Assembly: GCA_017393285.1 (NCBI GenBank)
Contig: JAFORL010000180.1
Coordinates: forward strand, 1 to 56,215
Length of the DNA: 56,215 nt
Direction of reading: 5' to 3'
DNA from: Lachnospiraceae bacterium
Lineage (GTDB): Bacteria; Bacillota; Clostridia; Lachnospirales; Lachnospiraceae
Under the pieces are notes generated by a model. The model was not told the DNA's origin. It did not search any database and worked only from the letters and a program-made list of their open reading frames with translations. Below are positions 36,839-45,631 of the stretch, piece after piece; the stretch's first letter is position 1; every line of letters starts with the position of its first letter. Made by a program: the position numbers and the translations under genes.

Positions 36839-38065
36839 CTACAGCTCCTTTGGTTGTTCTCGTTCTTCCTTTTGATAGTCCTCGACTTTTGCAAAGATTT
36901 CTCCATCTGTCACTGCAATTTTTAAATTGGAACCTCTTCGAACCTGCTTTACCGACTTCACTGCTTGTCCAGCCTTGTTTGTCACAAATGCATAACCCTG
37001 TTTCATTTTTTTGAGTGGTGACAAACCATCCAACCTCTGTACATACAAATTCAACTCATATTTTTTATTCTGCAACATATTGTCCATAAGGACAGTCAGT
37101 TTTTCTTCTATTGTCAAAATCCGTTGTCGTTGTTGTTGCACCTGTCTCTCTGGACTATTATGCTCAACCCTTAGTTGATACTGTTCCAAACGTTGCTTAT
37201 ATTGGGTAATTTTCCAAGTCAGCCTTTGTTGGAAAGCAAGACGATAATCCTGTAGCTTATTCATCCATTCCTGTACGTCAGCCACCGCTAATTCTGCTGC
37301 TGCAGATGGTGTTGGTGCACGCAGGTCTGCGACAAAATCTGCAATCGTAACATCTGTTTCATGTCCCACCGCAGAAATAATCGGCGTCTCACACTCAAAA
37401 ATAGCCCTTGCAACCATTTCTTCATTGAATGCCCACAAGTCCTCGATGGAGCCACCACCACGTCCCACAATTAACACATCCAAATCCATCTGATCCAGAA
37501 TCTGAATTCCTCGTGCAATCGTCTCTGCTGCTCCCTGCCCCTGTACTTGTGCAGGATATAGATACAATTGTACCGAAGGATTCCGTCTTCTGGCTATATT
37601 TTGTATATCTTGTATAGCGGCACCTGTAACAGCCGTCACAATTCCGACCTTCTTTGCAAAAGTAGGAACGGGTTGTTTATATGCTTGATCAAACAACCCT
37701 TCCTCCTCTAACATCTGTTTCAACTTTAAATAGCGTTCGTATAAGAGTCCTGCACCATCTAATTGTATTTCTTTTGCATACAATTGATAACTGCCGTCTC
37801 TCTCATACACACTAATATTTCCCTTTACTACAACCGACTGTCCTTCCTGCATTTGAAAACGCAATCCACGCCTATGGGAAGCAAACATAATGCATGACAG
37901 CTGACTGCCAGAATCCTTCAGGGTAAAATATATATGACCTGAGGAATGATATTTGCAATTGGAAACCTCACCTTTTACACAAATTCTTCCTAGCGCAAAA
38001 TCCGAATCAAAAAGATGCTTAATATAGCGGTTCACCTCTGATACCCAATATGACTTTTCTTTCAT
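36839..38065 (-). CDS. xseA: Exodeoxyribonuclease VII large subunit
   Basis: A 408-residue catalytic subunit. It has an OB-fold N-terminus (VSEVNRYIKHLF...GEVSNCKYHSSGHIYFTLKD in pieces), the middle catalytic motif GRGGGSIEDLWAFN with its D/E residues, the SAVGHETD block, and a long coiled-coil C-terminal region. It is complete and in the usual nusB-xseA-xseB order, although folD between nusB and xseA is absent. Confidence 0.97.
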   Translation of the reverse strand: MKEKSYWVSEVNRYIKHLFDSDFALGRICVKGEVSNCKYHSSGHIYFTLKDSGSQLSCIMFASHRRGLRFQMQEGQSVVVKGNISVYERDGSYQLYAKEIQLDGAGLLYERYLKLKQMLEEEGLFDQAYKQPVPTFAKKVGIVTAVTGAAIQDIQNIARRRNPSVQLYLYPAQVQGQGAAETIARGIQILDQMDLDVLIVGRGGGSIEDLWAFNEEMVARAIFECETPIISAVGHETDVTIADFVADLRAPTPSAAAELAVADVQEWMNKLQDYRLAFQQRLTWKITQYKQRLEQYQLRVEHNSPERQVQQQRQRILTIEEKLTVLMDNMLQNKKYELNLYVQRLDGLSPLKKMKQGYAFVTNKAGQAVKSVKQVRRGSNLKIAVTDGEIFAKVEDYQKEEREQPKEL

Positions 38066-38103
38066 GATTTAATCCTTTATCCTAGAAAAAGGTTGAACTA
38101 CAT

Positions 38104-38523
38104 TCAACCTTCTTCTTCCATATTTGCAACTTTTCCTAAAATACCATTGATAAAAGATGGAGAATTGTCCTGTCCATATTTCTTGGCAATCTCCACTGCC
38201 TCATTAATTGCAACTCCAACCGGAATATCTGCATCATACTTAAGTTCGTATATAGCCAAACGCAAAATAGAAATCTCCACTTTTCCAATACGTTTCACTG
38301 TCCAACCTTCTGATACTTCTTCCAAAAGTGTATCGATTTCCTGACGTTTTTCGCATATTTTTTGATATTTATCCTTTATATATGCATATGACTTTTCATC
38401 TGTCACTTCCGCCTGTTCTAAATACTGTTTCATTTGTTCTGTTAATTCTTCTTCTGCATGAAATTCTAATTGAAACAAAAGAATCATCAAGTGTTCTCTG
38501 CACTCTCTACGTGTCATCGTCAT
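38104..38523 (-). CDS. nusB: Transcription antitermination protein NusB
   Basis: A 139-residue NusB, which forms a complex with S10 on boxA of rRNA leaders. The family start [17 protein letters not shown] and the C-terminal [31 protein letters not shown] are intact. It lies between the Asp23 gene and xseA, typical Firmicutes order. Confidence 0.96.
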   Translation of the reverse strand: MTMTRRECREHLMILLFQLEFHAEEELTEQMKQYLEQAEVTDEKSYAYIKDKYQKICEKRQEIDTLLEEVSEGWTVKRIGKVEISILRLAIYELKYDADIPVGVAINEAVEIAKKYGQDNSPSFINGILGKVANMEEEG

Positions 38524-38610
38524 TCTCCTATCTTTACATCTTTGGTATGCAAGTTACAAGCAATCACCTTGCATCTGGTTTCGGATGGATGTGCAACTAA
38601 GCTGTTACCA

Positions 38611-38988
38611 TTAAATTGCCACTCCCGCAATGCGTACATTTACTTCCTCAACATGTAATCCAGTCATATTTTCAATGGCTGTCTTTACACGCTCTTGTAC
38701 AGTTTCAGAGGTCTTAGGAATGTTATAACCATATTCCATATTCAAGGCTACATCTACAATCACTGCTTCCGGTAAAACTTCAACCTTTACACCCTTTGCA
38801 AGATTCTTCATGCCTAACTTTCCTACCAACTCATTGGTAATATTGCCTGCCATAGAAGCCACTCCATCTACCTCTGTCGCTGCTAAACCAGCAATGATTG
38901 CAATCACTTCATCTGCAATCTGTACTTCTCCTACTTTACCTTCGTCCAAAACATTATATGTGCTTGTTTTTTTTGTTTCTTTTGCCAC
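38611..38988 (-). CDS. yqhY: Asp23/Gls24 family protein (YqhY-type)
   Basis: A 125-residue protein with the Asp23 blocks GEVQIADEVIAIIAGLAATEVDGVASM and VDVALNMEYGYNIPKTSETVQERVK (given as partial motifs). It has the place of B. subtilis yqhY, before nusB; family roles in envelope stress or fatty-acid precursor control are suggested, but not certain here. The start is GTG 38988, with GGAGGT seven bases upstream; the longer TTG frame overlaps this site. It is preceded by a promoter and a leader of about 255 nucleotides. Confidence 0.9.
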   Translation of the reverse strand: MAKETKKTSTYNVLDEGKVGEVQIADEVIAIIAGLAATEVDGVASMAGNITNELVGKLGMKNLAKGVKVEVLPEAVIVDVALNMEYGYNIPKTSETVQERVKTAIENMTGLHVEEVNVRIAGVAI

Positions 38989-39245
38989 AACTCTTACCTC
39001 CAATAATATGCAATAAACCTAGGGTACCTTTTTATAGTTGTTCCCGATTATCACTCTAATACACCTATTTCCCTAAGTTTTCGCTATCTGACCTCATACA
39101 CTATAGATATAACCGCACAGTCTAAGACTGCCCCATTACAGAAGCAGGCAATGATCCGCAAGGTAAAGCCAACCAATTCCTCTCCTGTTTTACTTTTCTC
39201 ATGATCCGCACAGCCTGTGAACAGACACATCCGAATCCTTGTCTA
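38989..39245 (-). other. Long leader of the Asp23 gene
   Basis: The predicted transcript has about 255 nucleotides before the GTG. It contains the repeated phrase TGCGGATCAT (near 39158 and 39214 on the plus strand as ATGATCCGCA) and ACAGTCTAAGACTG-type palindrome (39117-39130), with AAACAGG nearby. No open reading frame was found. It may be structured, but I cannot assign a known class. Confidence 0.4.
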
Positions 39246-39251
39246 TAGTCT

Positions 39252-39279
39252 ATTATACCAAAGGATAAGATTTTTGCAA
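39252..39279 (-). promoter_or_regulatory. Promoter before the Asp23-nusB unit
   Basis: TTGCAA (39279-39274), 16 bases, TATAAT (39257-39252) on the minus strand. It separates the Asp23-nusB-xse operon from the sporulation operon. Confidence 0.7.
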
Positions 39280-39295
39280 TTTATTTTTATAACAA

Positions 39296-39323
39296 ATACA
39301 GCCTTGCAGAAACAAAGCTGTAT
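39296..39323 (-). terminator. Probable terminator of the spoIIIA operon
   Basis: ATACAGC and GCTGTAT with a 14-base loop, followed by TTTGTTAT on the minus strand, 48 bases after the spoIIIAH stop. Weak stem. Confidence 0.5.
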
Positions 39324-39370
39324 ATAGAAGGTGACTGCTTGCAGACTTCGTGAAAGATACATCTTGCTTT

Positions 39371-39961
39371 CTATTTTTTTGTAGTACTGATGATAATTCC
39401 ACTGGGATCTGTTTCTGTTTTTCTACTTACAATATCTTCAATTTGTATAATTTCCTGTTCCGACAACTTGTTTTGATCAATCACCACATCTACGCCCTGT
39501 TCCCCTATACTAACAACTGCCCCCGAAAATCCTTTGGCACATAATAAGGTTTCTGCGGCATTTTCTTTTTCTGCATAATCTGCAATCTGCATCATAGAAT
39601 CTATAGCCTTATTCTTTTGTTCTTCCGTTGCATTTACATTATTGATAATGGCATTCAACTGTTCTTTATTTTCCGCACGATTTTGCTCCCTCTCCAGCTT
39701 AATACCATAAAAAGCTTCTGTCCCCTTTGCACTTGTCAAAACAGCTTCTCCCACCTGCTCCTCTTCTGCATTCTCCTCCACATCCAACTCCTCTTCTGCA
39801 ACGGATGCACCTTTATCTTTCTTGTCCACTGTTTGTTCTGCCTTTTGCAAATGAAAGGTTTCTTTCACAGATTGCTCTGTAAAATTCAAATATCCTGCTA
39901 CCCCAACCATAATTACCAGCGCTGTGATAATCAACTGATTTTTTTTCACAATATTTTTCAC
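39371..39961 (-). CDS. spoIIIAH: Stage III sporulation protein AH
   Basis: A 196-residue mother-cell channel protein that pairs with forespore SpoIIQ during engulfment. A short N-terminal membrane anchor (residues 9-26, LIITALVIMVGVAGYL) and a Glu/Lys-rich linker lead to a YscJ/FliF-like C-terminal domain (NVNATEEQKNKAIDSMM through VDVVIDQNKLSEQE). Somewhat shorter than the B. subtilis protein. Last gene of the operon, 30 bases after spoIIIAG. Confidence 0.92.
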   Translation of the reverse strand: MKNIVKKNQLIITALVIMVGVAGYLNFTEQSVKETFHLQKAEQTVDKKDKGASVAEEELDVEENAEEEQVGEAVLTSAKGTEAFYGIKLEREQNRAENKEQLNAIINNVNATEEQKNKAIDSMMQIADYAEKENAAETLLCAKGFSGAVVSIGEQGVDVVIDQNKLSEQEIIQIEDIVSRKTETDPSGIIISTTKK

Positions 39962-39991
39962 ATTGCCTCCTTTTGCATAACCAAGTATGCA

Positions 39992-40558
39992 TTATTTCAT
40001 TTTCATTACTTTTATTTTATGAGGAGGAACAGAAAATAATGCCACAATTGCTTCATTTATATCATTTACCACCTGCATGCGACCGGCTCCCTGTGCAACG
40101 ACAATGACACCTTCTATCTCCGGTTGATTGCTTTTTGTAATATAAGGTTCCTCCTGCCCATTTCCCACAGATTCCATCACCGTTTTTTCCTCCACTGACT
40201 TGTTTTTGGATTCCTTCTTTACACCGGCTTGTCCCTGTTCTACTACGGTTTCCTCTTTACTGGGATAATCTTTTAACACCACTTCCTCCCCACCATTTTT
40301 CAGCGTAATCATCACCTTTACCTTACCAATACCCTCCACCTCCATCAAAGCCTCTGCGACACGTTCTTCCAAATGATTCGTATATTGTTCCAATGCATTT
40401 GCAGTTAGTTCTTCCTTTTTTTCCACTTTCTTTGTAGTCTTCTTTTGCGGAAAAGAAAGCAGTAACAAACAAATACCCAACACCAGCAAAAGTGCCACCT
40501 TTACCAATCCAACCGCTTTCATTTTTTCATATATGTTGTGCCATGCCAGTTCATGCAT
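39992..40558 (-). CDS. spoIIIAG: Stage III sporulation protein AG
   Basis: A 188-residue protein with one N-terminal membrane helix (VALLLVLGICLLLLSF) and a C-terminal ring-forming domain rich in KVKVMITLKNGGEEVV and EIEGVIVVAQGAG motifs, similar to secretion-system ring proteins. Start 40558 is supported by a GGGAGGGGGAAG site, not the upstream Met 72 bases earlier that overlaps spoIIIAF. Confidence 0.92.
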   Translation of the reverse strand: MHELAWHNIYEKMKAVGLVKVALLLVLGICLLLLSFPQKKTTKKVEKKEELTANALEQYTNHLEERVAEALMEVEGIGKVKVMITLKNGGEEVVLKDYPSKEETVVEQGQAGVKKESKNKSVEEKTVMESVGNGQEEPYITKSNQPEIEGVIVVAQGAGRMQVVNDINEAIVALFSVPPHKIKVMKMK

Positions 40559-40595
40559 TTCACTTCCCCCTCCCAGCTTCCTATTCTTTCCGTGT

Positions 40596-40853
40596 TTACT
40601 TTTCTTCCCAATCCTCCAATATTTGTTCATAGGCCTGCTCCCTATTTTTCTCCAACTCTCCGATTATATCATTCTTTTTTGACAGAACCTGACTCAACCA
40701 CTGTAACATACTCAAACAAACCAGCAAACCAATAAAGAAACGGATATATTTCTTTATATTTTCTTCGCCGATCACCAATTGTTCTACTACGCTCATAAAT
40801 AACAATAAGCAACCCATTTTTTCCAGGCTATCACTCATCCAATCCATTCTCAC
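40596..40853 (-). CDS. spoIIIAF: Stage III sporulation protein AF, short form
   Basis: An 85-residue protein with two membrane segments (about 12-28 and 37-58) and a charged tail ending EQAYEQILEDWEEK. Its order between spoIIIAE (four-base overlap) and spoIIIAG supports the call. B. subtilis SpoIIIAF is more than twice as long, with a soluble ring-forming domain that is missing here. There is no sign of a frameshifted remainder in the 38 bases to the next gene. Confidence 0.8.
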   Translation of the reverse strand: MRMDWMSDSLEKMGCLLLFMSVVEQLVIGEENIKKYIRFFIGLLVCLSMLQWLSQVLSKKNDIIGELEKNREQAYEQILEDWEEK

Positions 40854-42049
40854 AAGCCCCCCAAAGAAAAAGCTAACATAATCAGTGTAATTGCAAATAA
40901 CAGAACACAGGTTAATTCTACCTCTAGCAGCATTTGCGCCGTCTTAGAAACATAGACAAAACTTTGACAGATTTTTTCTCCCCCAAGGGGCTGCAATAAA
41001 GCAGCTTCCCCCCGAAAAATAAAGGCATATACCAACAATTTCAGCAAAGGCACACCACAAACTACAAATAAGCCGATGACCCCTGCAACCCCAACTGCAT
41101 TTCTCAACAAACTCATAATACCAAAAGTTAATTCTGTGGTACCAGACAAAGCATCTCCCACAACCGGTATAGCTTCACCCGAACGCAACAAGGCAAGTCT
41201 TTTTACCTTTTCCATAGCTGGCAATAGCAAACTTTGCAAACTATTCATGCCAATTACCAAACCAAACAATCCTTTTGTTGCCCATTTTACCACTTCCTCC
41301 AACCACTCCAGCGCTTTGCTAAAAGTATCTTTTTCCATAAAATGATTGAGCATAGCCAAATAAAAATAAACCGAAATCATGCGAAACAATATGGTTCCTA
41401 CAAAATATTCCACAGCCGTAATCACACATAATACATTTCCATATCCCTGATTTGCCATCTCAAGACCACCGGATGCAGAAACTGTCATAAAGAATACCGG
41501 AAATAATGCCTTCATAAACAAAAGAATACTGGACAACAATTGGGAAGCCCCCTGAAATACCTGTCGAAATACACTTAAAAACAGGGTTGCCATCCATAAC
41601 ATGCCTGCGTAAGCCCCCACTTTTCCTACAAACTGATTTTGAAAAATCGAAGCAACATTGGCGAAAAAAATACTACATAGGGCAATAAAAAAGCAGCCGC
41701 TCCATATACTTTTTTGCTCCAAAATGGAGTTTTGCAAACAGACCGTCATTTTATGTACTACATTCCAAAAGGTGAAAGGCTCCTTTCCGGTCATCAAATC
41801 CATCACATAGGAATAAAAATGGAAGTTATGATTGCCCCCCATTTCTTTTTCCAACTCCTCCTGCACGCCCTCTACATCCTCCTCAGAAAGCCACTGTTCC
41901 ACAAAACTAACAATGGTATCCGGATCATTGGTTTGTTCTGCCTCCGGACATAAGGAACAAGCCAAAGCTACCGTCTCCCTTCCGAACCACAAAATAAAAA
42001 CCAAAACCAGCCATAAGAACCAATACAGCCCCTTTGCACCCACTTTCAA
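40850..42049 (-). CDS. spoIIIAE: Stage III sporulation protein AE
   Basis: A 399-residue protein with a signal-like N-terminus (KGLYWFLWLVLVFILWFG) and several membrane helices, the multi-pass core of the SpoIIIA channel. Features such as GNVLCVITAVEYFVGTILF and GATKGLFGLVIG-type loops fit the family. I assign TTG 42049, just after the spoIIIAD stop, because GGTGG lies seven bases upstream. The longer frame would overlap spoIIIAD by 44 bases. Confidence 0.88.
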   Translation of the reverse strand: MKVGAKGLYWFLWLVLVFILWFGRETVALACSLCPEAEQTNDPDTIVSFVEQWLSEEDVEGVQEELEKEMGGNHNFHFYSYVMDLMTGKEPFTFWNVVHKMTVCLQNSILEQKSIWSGCFFIALCSIFFANVASIFQNQFVGKVGAYAGMLWMATLFLSVFRQVFQGASQLLSSILLFMKALFPVFFMTVSASGGLEMANQGYGNVLCVITAVEYFVGTILFRMISVYFYLAMLNHFMEKDTFSKALEWLEEVVKWATKGLFGLVIGMNSLQSLLLPAMEKVKRLALLRSGEAIPVVGDALSGTTELTFGIMSLLRNAVGVAGVIGLFVVCGVPLLKLLVYAFIFRGEAALLQPLGGEKICQSFVYVSKTAQMLLEVELTCVLLFAITLIMLAFSLGGL

Positions 42050-42050
42050 G

Positions 42051-42431
42051 CTAAGACCACCAACTTTCCAAACAATAAAATAACTCTTTGGCAATTGGCA
42101 GACTCATGGCTAACAAAGTTATTCTCCCCGCCATACCAATTTGTGTTGCCAAAGCTTGATAACCAGCCTCTTTGCAAATATCCTGACTAAACTCAGTCAC
42201 ATAAGAGATTGCTAACATTTTTAGCAATAACCTGATATAAAGAGAAGAAACCGGCATTTTATCTGCCAGAGCAGACCAGACTTGAAAAATATCCTGCATT
42301 TTTCCCACCATGCTAAAAAAAATGATGCCACACCCCAACAATCCCAATAGCATACTGTACTCCTGCTTCCATTGTTGCAAAGGCAAAGCAAGCATCACAA
42401 TGCAAATTCCCATAAACGCAATTTTTATCAT
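42051..42431 (-). CDS. spoIIIAD: Stage III sporulation protein AD
   Basis: A 126-residue small membrane protein with three to four hydrophobic segments (MIKIAFMGICIVMLALPL, YSMLLGLLGCGIIFFSMV, VTEFSQDICKEAGYQALA). It matches the SpoIIIAD/AC family pattern. GGAGGG precedes ATG 42431. It is separated from spoIIIAC by 190 noncoding bases, unusually wide for this operon. Confidence 0.88.
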   Translation of the reverse strand: MIKIAFMGICIVMLALPLQQWKQEYSMLLGLLGCGIIFFSMVGKMQDIFQVWSALADKMPVSSLYIRLLLKMLAISYVTEFSQDICKEAGYQALATQIGMAGRITLLAMSLPIAKELFYCLESWWS

Positions 42432-42443
42432 GCTACCCTCCAA

Positions 42444-42517
42444 AAAAACATTTGCATCCCCATTTTCTTACAATTCAAACAAAAACATTTGTATTCCTAT
42501 TTTCTTACATTTCACAC
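42444..42517. repeat. 37-base tandem duplication inside the spoIIIA operon
   Basis: Two adjacent copies (42444-42480 and 42481-42517) share AAAAACATTTG and CATTTTCTTACA-type blocks with about eight differences. They fill the space between spoIIIAD and spoIIIAC and place A/T-rich sequence just upstream of the spoIIIAD ribosome binding site. Confidence 0.8.
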
Positions 42518-42621
42518 AGAAAGGTGCAACCATATCTAAAGATTTACAAGAAACAAGTGCAAACTTTACTTTTTCTATCCATATTTCCGGTTGTCTGCAC
42601 AGTTACAAAACCAAGCCTATT

Positions 42622-42816
42622 TCACAAAGAAAACAAGGCCTGAATCGTTTCAAACAACTTGGAAATATATGGAACGATCCAAAATAACACCAAGAGTAGA
42701 CCGGCTAAACTAGTCAAAAATGCCTGTTCCTCTCTTCCAGCATGTTTTAATACTTGTCCCAAAACAGAAACCAATATTCCTACTGCTGCAATTTTAAACA
42801 ATAAACTAATCTCCAT
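42622..42816 (-). CDS. spoIIIAC: Stage III sporulation protein AC
   Basis: A 64-residue protein with two membrane helices (LLFKIAAVGILVSVLGQVL and AFLTSLAGLLLVLFWIV), a conserved small subunit of the channel complex. GGAGAAGG is directly upstream of ATG 42816. It is flanked on both sides by unusually long gaps of about 190-200 bases. Confidence 0.9.
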   Translation of the reverse strand: MEISLLFKIAAVGILVSVLGQVLKHAGREEQAFLTSLAGLLLVLFWIVPYISKLFETIQALFSL

Positions 42817-43014
42817 TCCCTTCTCCACTTTCTATCCTATGATATCAGGCACAGTACACACAATTCTAATTCTCAACAAACCGCACCATTGCAAGTATTT
42901 GTCAAAAAAACAGGCTGCAAAGCTTTCCCACTAAAACAAACACCGAAAAGGTGTGCAGTTTGTAGGAATGAAAGCTACTGCAATCACCAAAAGGTATGCA
43001 TATGTATCCGCATT
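42817..43014. other. Gap between spoIIIAB and spoIIIAC
   Basis: About 200 bases with a small hairpin (ACACC-GAAA-AGGTGT, near 42940-42956) and no reading frame. I see no promoter of standard form. Confidence 0.4.
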
Positions 43015-43533
43015 CTACACCAGCAAAATAACCATAAAGATTCCACTCATGATACCTATGGATTGATATAACTTTGCTCTTTCTTGAAATTTTTCTCTTT
43101 CTTTTTCCTCAAAACGCTCCATTTTCTTTTCACAAATATCCAACCAGGCGATTTGCATCTCTTGATCTAAATATCCCAAATTATTTCCGAGACATTTCCA
43201 CTCTCTTTGTTGTTCTGCCGTCAAAGCAGTCTTATTGCAAATTTTTTTCATGGCATCCTCCCATATTTCTCGAAACTCCTTCTTTTTTTCCCCTTCCATT
43301 TCTTTTAAAACATCTGAAAAAAAATTTTTCCAACATCCGCTTGCATGATGGGAAATGTTTTGAAAACAATGATACAAGTCCTGATTGGCACATTGAATTT
43401 CCCCCTCTAACATCAAGATATAATATTGCAATTCGTATAATTCTCTTATCCTTTTTTTCATGTGTGCCACTAAACTCCAACCAATCAATGTGGTACTCAC
43501 CACAATCAAACTACTACCTATAATCTGTAACAT
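43015..43533 (-). CDS. spoIIIAB: Stage III sporulation protein AB
   Basis: A 172-residue protein with an N-terminal membrane helix (LQIIGSSLIVVSTTLIGW), a helical cytoplasmic region with ELYELQYYILMLEGEIQ, and a C-terminal helix (LYQSIGIMSGIFMVILLV). Related to type II secretion F-like components. Start 43533 with AAAGGATG; it overlaps spoIIIAA by 20 bases. Confidence 0.9.
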   Translation of the reverse strand: MLQIIGSSLIVVSTTLIGWSLVAHMKKRIRELYELQYYILMLEGEIQCANQDLYHCFQNISHHASGCWKNFFSDVLKEMEGEKKKEFREIWEDAMKKICNKTALTAEQQREWKCLGNNLGYLDQEMQIAWLDICEKKMERFEEKEREKFQERAKLYQSIGIMSGIFMVILLV

Positions 43534-44479
43534 ATAGCATCCTTTCCTCTTTTTCGCAAAATATCCTCTTCCCATTTTCATCATAAATTTCTTTTATATT
43601 TCCCACATGAAAATGATGATCTAAAAATACATATCGTTCAAAAACTCGTTCCTGTAACAAATCTTCCATCCATTTTTTCCTTTTCAACTCCTGCATACAA
43701 GTGCCATGCATTGTAGCAAATAAGATACAGCCACAATGATTTACCTGCAAAATAACCTCTTGATCCGACAAAGTTCCAATTTCATCCACTGCAATCACAT
43801 CAGGTGCCATCGCTCTGAGTAAATGTAACATTCCAATCTCCTTACTACAGCCATCCAGCACATCTACGGTAATCCCCAATTGATTTTGTGGAACACCATT
43901 TTTACAGGCAGCGATTTCCGAACGTTCATCTACCACCCCCACCGTCATTTTTTCTTCTTCAGAAGCCAATATTCGAATACAATCTCTAAGTAAAGTCGTC
44001 TTTCCACCACCAGGTGGGGAAATCAACAAAGTACTACACCATTGCCGCTTTTTCAAGTAGGGCATCAGCTTTCTGGCACATCCAATTACTTCATGGGCAA
44101 TACGAATATTCATCATGGCAATATGCGCAATTTGTTTCCACTTTCCATGCTCCATTACAATACGCCCTGCGACACCAATCCGATGGCCTCCAGCTATAGT
44201 AAAATAGCCTTGTCTCAACTGTTCTTCCATTGCATATAAAGAATAATTCGAAGCATAGGATAAGGTTTCTCTCAAATCCTCCTCTGTAACCCAATAGGCC
44301 TCCTGTAAATCTTCCGTAAAGCCACCTCTTTCACTGAGATACATCCCTTTTCCTGCATATAAAATCCATACCGGTTTCCCAATTCGCAGACGGATCTCTT
44401 CCAACTTTTCTTTTTTCCATGCCTTCTTTTGTAACCTTGTCCGCAAAGCTAAAGCTAAAATACCACTAATCGAATCCAT
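43514..44479 (-). CDS. spoIIIAA: Stage III sporulation protein AA (secretion-type ATPase)
   Basis: A 321-residue ATPase similar to VirB11/GspE secretion motors that powers the SpoIIIA channel. Walker A SPPGGGKTTLLRD (about 154-166), then VGVVDERSEIA and MAPDVIAVDEIGT (Walker B). ATG 44479 has AGGTGAAGAA upstream; ten upstream codons are an alternative. It is the first gene of the operon. Confidence 0.95.
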   Translation of the reverse strand: MDSISGILALALRTRLQKKAWKKEKLEEIRLRIGKPVWILYAGKGMYLSERGGFTEDLQEAYWVTEEDLRETLSYASNYSLYAMEEQLRQGYFTIAGGHRIGVAGRIVMEHGKWKQIAHIAMMNIRIAHEVIGCARKLMPYLKKRQWCSTLLISPPGGGKTTLLRDCIRILASEEEKMTVGVVDERSEIAACKNGVPQNQLGITVDVLDGCSKEIGMLHLLRAMAPDVIAVDEIGTLSDQEVILQVNHCGCILFATMHGTCMQELKRKKWMEDLLQERVFERYVFLDHHFHVGNIKEIYDENGKRIFCEKEERMLYVTDYR

Positions 44480-44515
44480 TTCTTCACCTGCTTTCGCAAT
44501 TCCTTTCATAGTAGT

Positions 44516-44572
44516 ATATTATGCTTCTCTCTTATTTATGCCTAATTATTTTCTGCACTGGAAGAAAATAAT
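44516..44572 (-). promoter_or_regulatory. Region before spoIIIAA: possible sigma-E-like elements and a hairpin
   Basis: CATAATAT (44523-44516) and GCATAAA (44541-44535) on the minus strand resemble sporulation sigma-E boxes, but the 11-base spacing is short. A ten-pair hairpin (44545-44572; ATTATTTTCT) sits upstream and could be an operator. The assignment is weak. Confidence 0.3.
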
Positions 44573-44640
44573 CCAAGGGTAACATCATCTACAGAACAGT
44601 TTGCACCCATCAAATAGGACTATTTGCACAGACGGATAGA

Positions 44641-44669
44641 TTGTCAAAAATTACGGTTTGTGCTATACT
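44641..44669 (+). promoter_or_regulatory. Promoter of aroE
   Basis: TTGTCA, 17 bases, TATACT on the plus strand, about 44 bases before the aroE ATG. Confidence 0.85.
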
Positions 44670-44712
44670 TTCACCAGAAGAAAAAAATATGTAAAAGAAA
44701 GGAATACCAAAA

Positions 44713-45585
44713 ATGAAAACACAAATCACAGGTCACACTACCCTTACAGCATTATTGGGTAGTCCCGTTGCCCATAGCATTTCTCCTATGATGCATAACA
44801 CTGCTTTTTCTATGCTAGGATTGGACTATGCCTACTTGGCATTTGATGTTTCACCAGAGAAATTAAAAGAAGTCGTTGCTGCTTTGAAAATTATGAATTG
44901 TAGAGGGTTTAATTGTACCATGCCCCACAAAAACTTAGTTTGTGAATGTGTGGACCAACTGTCAGATGCAGCAAGTCTCATCGGTGCTGTCAATACCGTT
45001 GTAAATGACAATGGCATACTTACCGGCCATAATACCGATGGTGTAGGTTATATGCAATCCATTCAAACGGAGGGCTATGATATCATAGGAAAAAAAATGA
45101 CACTATTAGGAACTGGAGGTGCTGCAACAGCCATTATTGCACAGGCAGCTTTAGATGGTGTAAAAGAGATTTCTATTTTTAATCGTAGAGGAAATTCATT
45201 TGAAAAGGCCAAAACCTTGATTGATCGAATCAACAAAAAAACCAGTTGTAAAGTGGCTCTATATGATCTTGCTGACACCAGCACTTTAAAGAAGGAAATA
45301 CAAGAAAGTGCCATTTTGACCAATTGCACTTCTGTAGGCATGGCACCTAATACAGACGCTTGCCTGATACCAGATCAATCTTATTTTCATGAGAATTTAC
45401 TCGTTTCTGATATTATTTATAATCCAGAAACCACCAAACTCATGAAACTTGCACAGGAAGCCGGTTGTCGCACCTGCAATGGATTATATATGCTATTATA
45501 TCAAGGTGCAGAAGCCTTTCGTATTTGGACTGGAAAAGAAATGCCAATTGCACCAATCAAAAAACAATTTTTCGATCGTGAATAA
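44713..45585 (+). CDS. aroE: Shikimate dehydrogenase
   Basis: A 290-residue enzyme reducing 3-dehydroshikimate to shikimate with NADPH. Shikimate-binding SISP (S22, S24), catalytic K73 in TMPHKNLV and D109 in NTDGVGY are visible, as is the nucleotide motif LLGTGGAATA. GAAAGGA precedes the start. It is one of only two plus-strand genes here, inserted between efp and spoIIIA, with its own promoter and a bidirectional terminator shared with the next gene. aroK is in this window but in another transcription unit. Confidence 0.95.
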   Translation: MKTQITGHTTLTALLGSPVAHSISPMMHNTAFSMLGLDYAYLAFDVSPEKLKEVVAALKIMNCRGFNCTMPHKNLVCECVDQLSDAASLIGAVNTVVNDNGILTGHNTDGVGYMQSIQTEGYDIIGKKMTLLGTGGAATAIIAQAALDGVKEISIFNRRGNSFEKAKTLIDRINKKTSCKVALYDLADTSTLKKEIQESAILTNCTSVGMAPNTDACLIPDQSYFHENLLVSDIIYNPETTKLMKLAQEAGCRTCNGLYMLLYQGAEAFRIWTGKEMPIAPIKKQFFDRE

Positions 45586-45603
45586 AATTCCTTTAAAACA
45601 ATA

Positions 45604-45626
45604 AAAAGGGGCTGTCTGCCCCTTTT
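45604..45626. terminator. Bidirectional terminator between aroE and the DUF975 gene
   Basis: AAAAGGGGC and GCCCCTTTT with a five-base loop, followed by T-rich sequence on plus and AT-rich on minus. It lies between convergent stops. Confidence 0.88.
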
Positions 45627-45631
45627 CTTTT

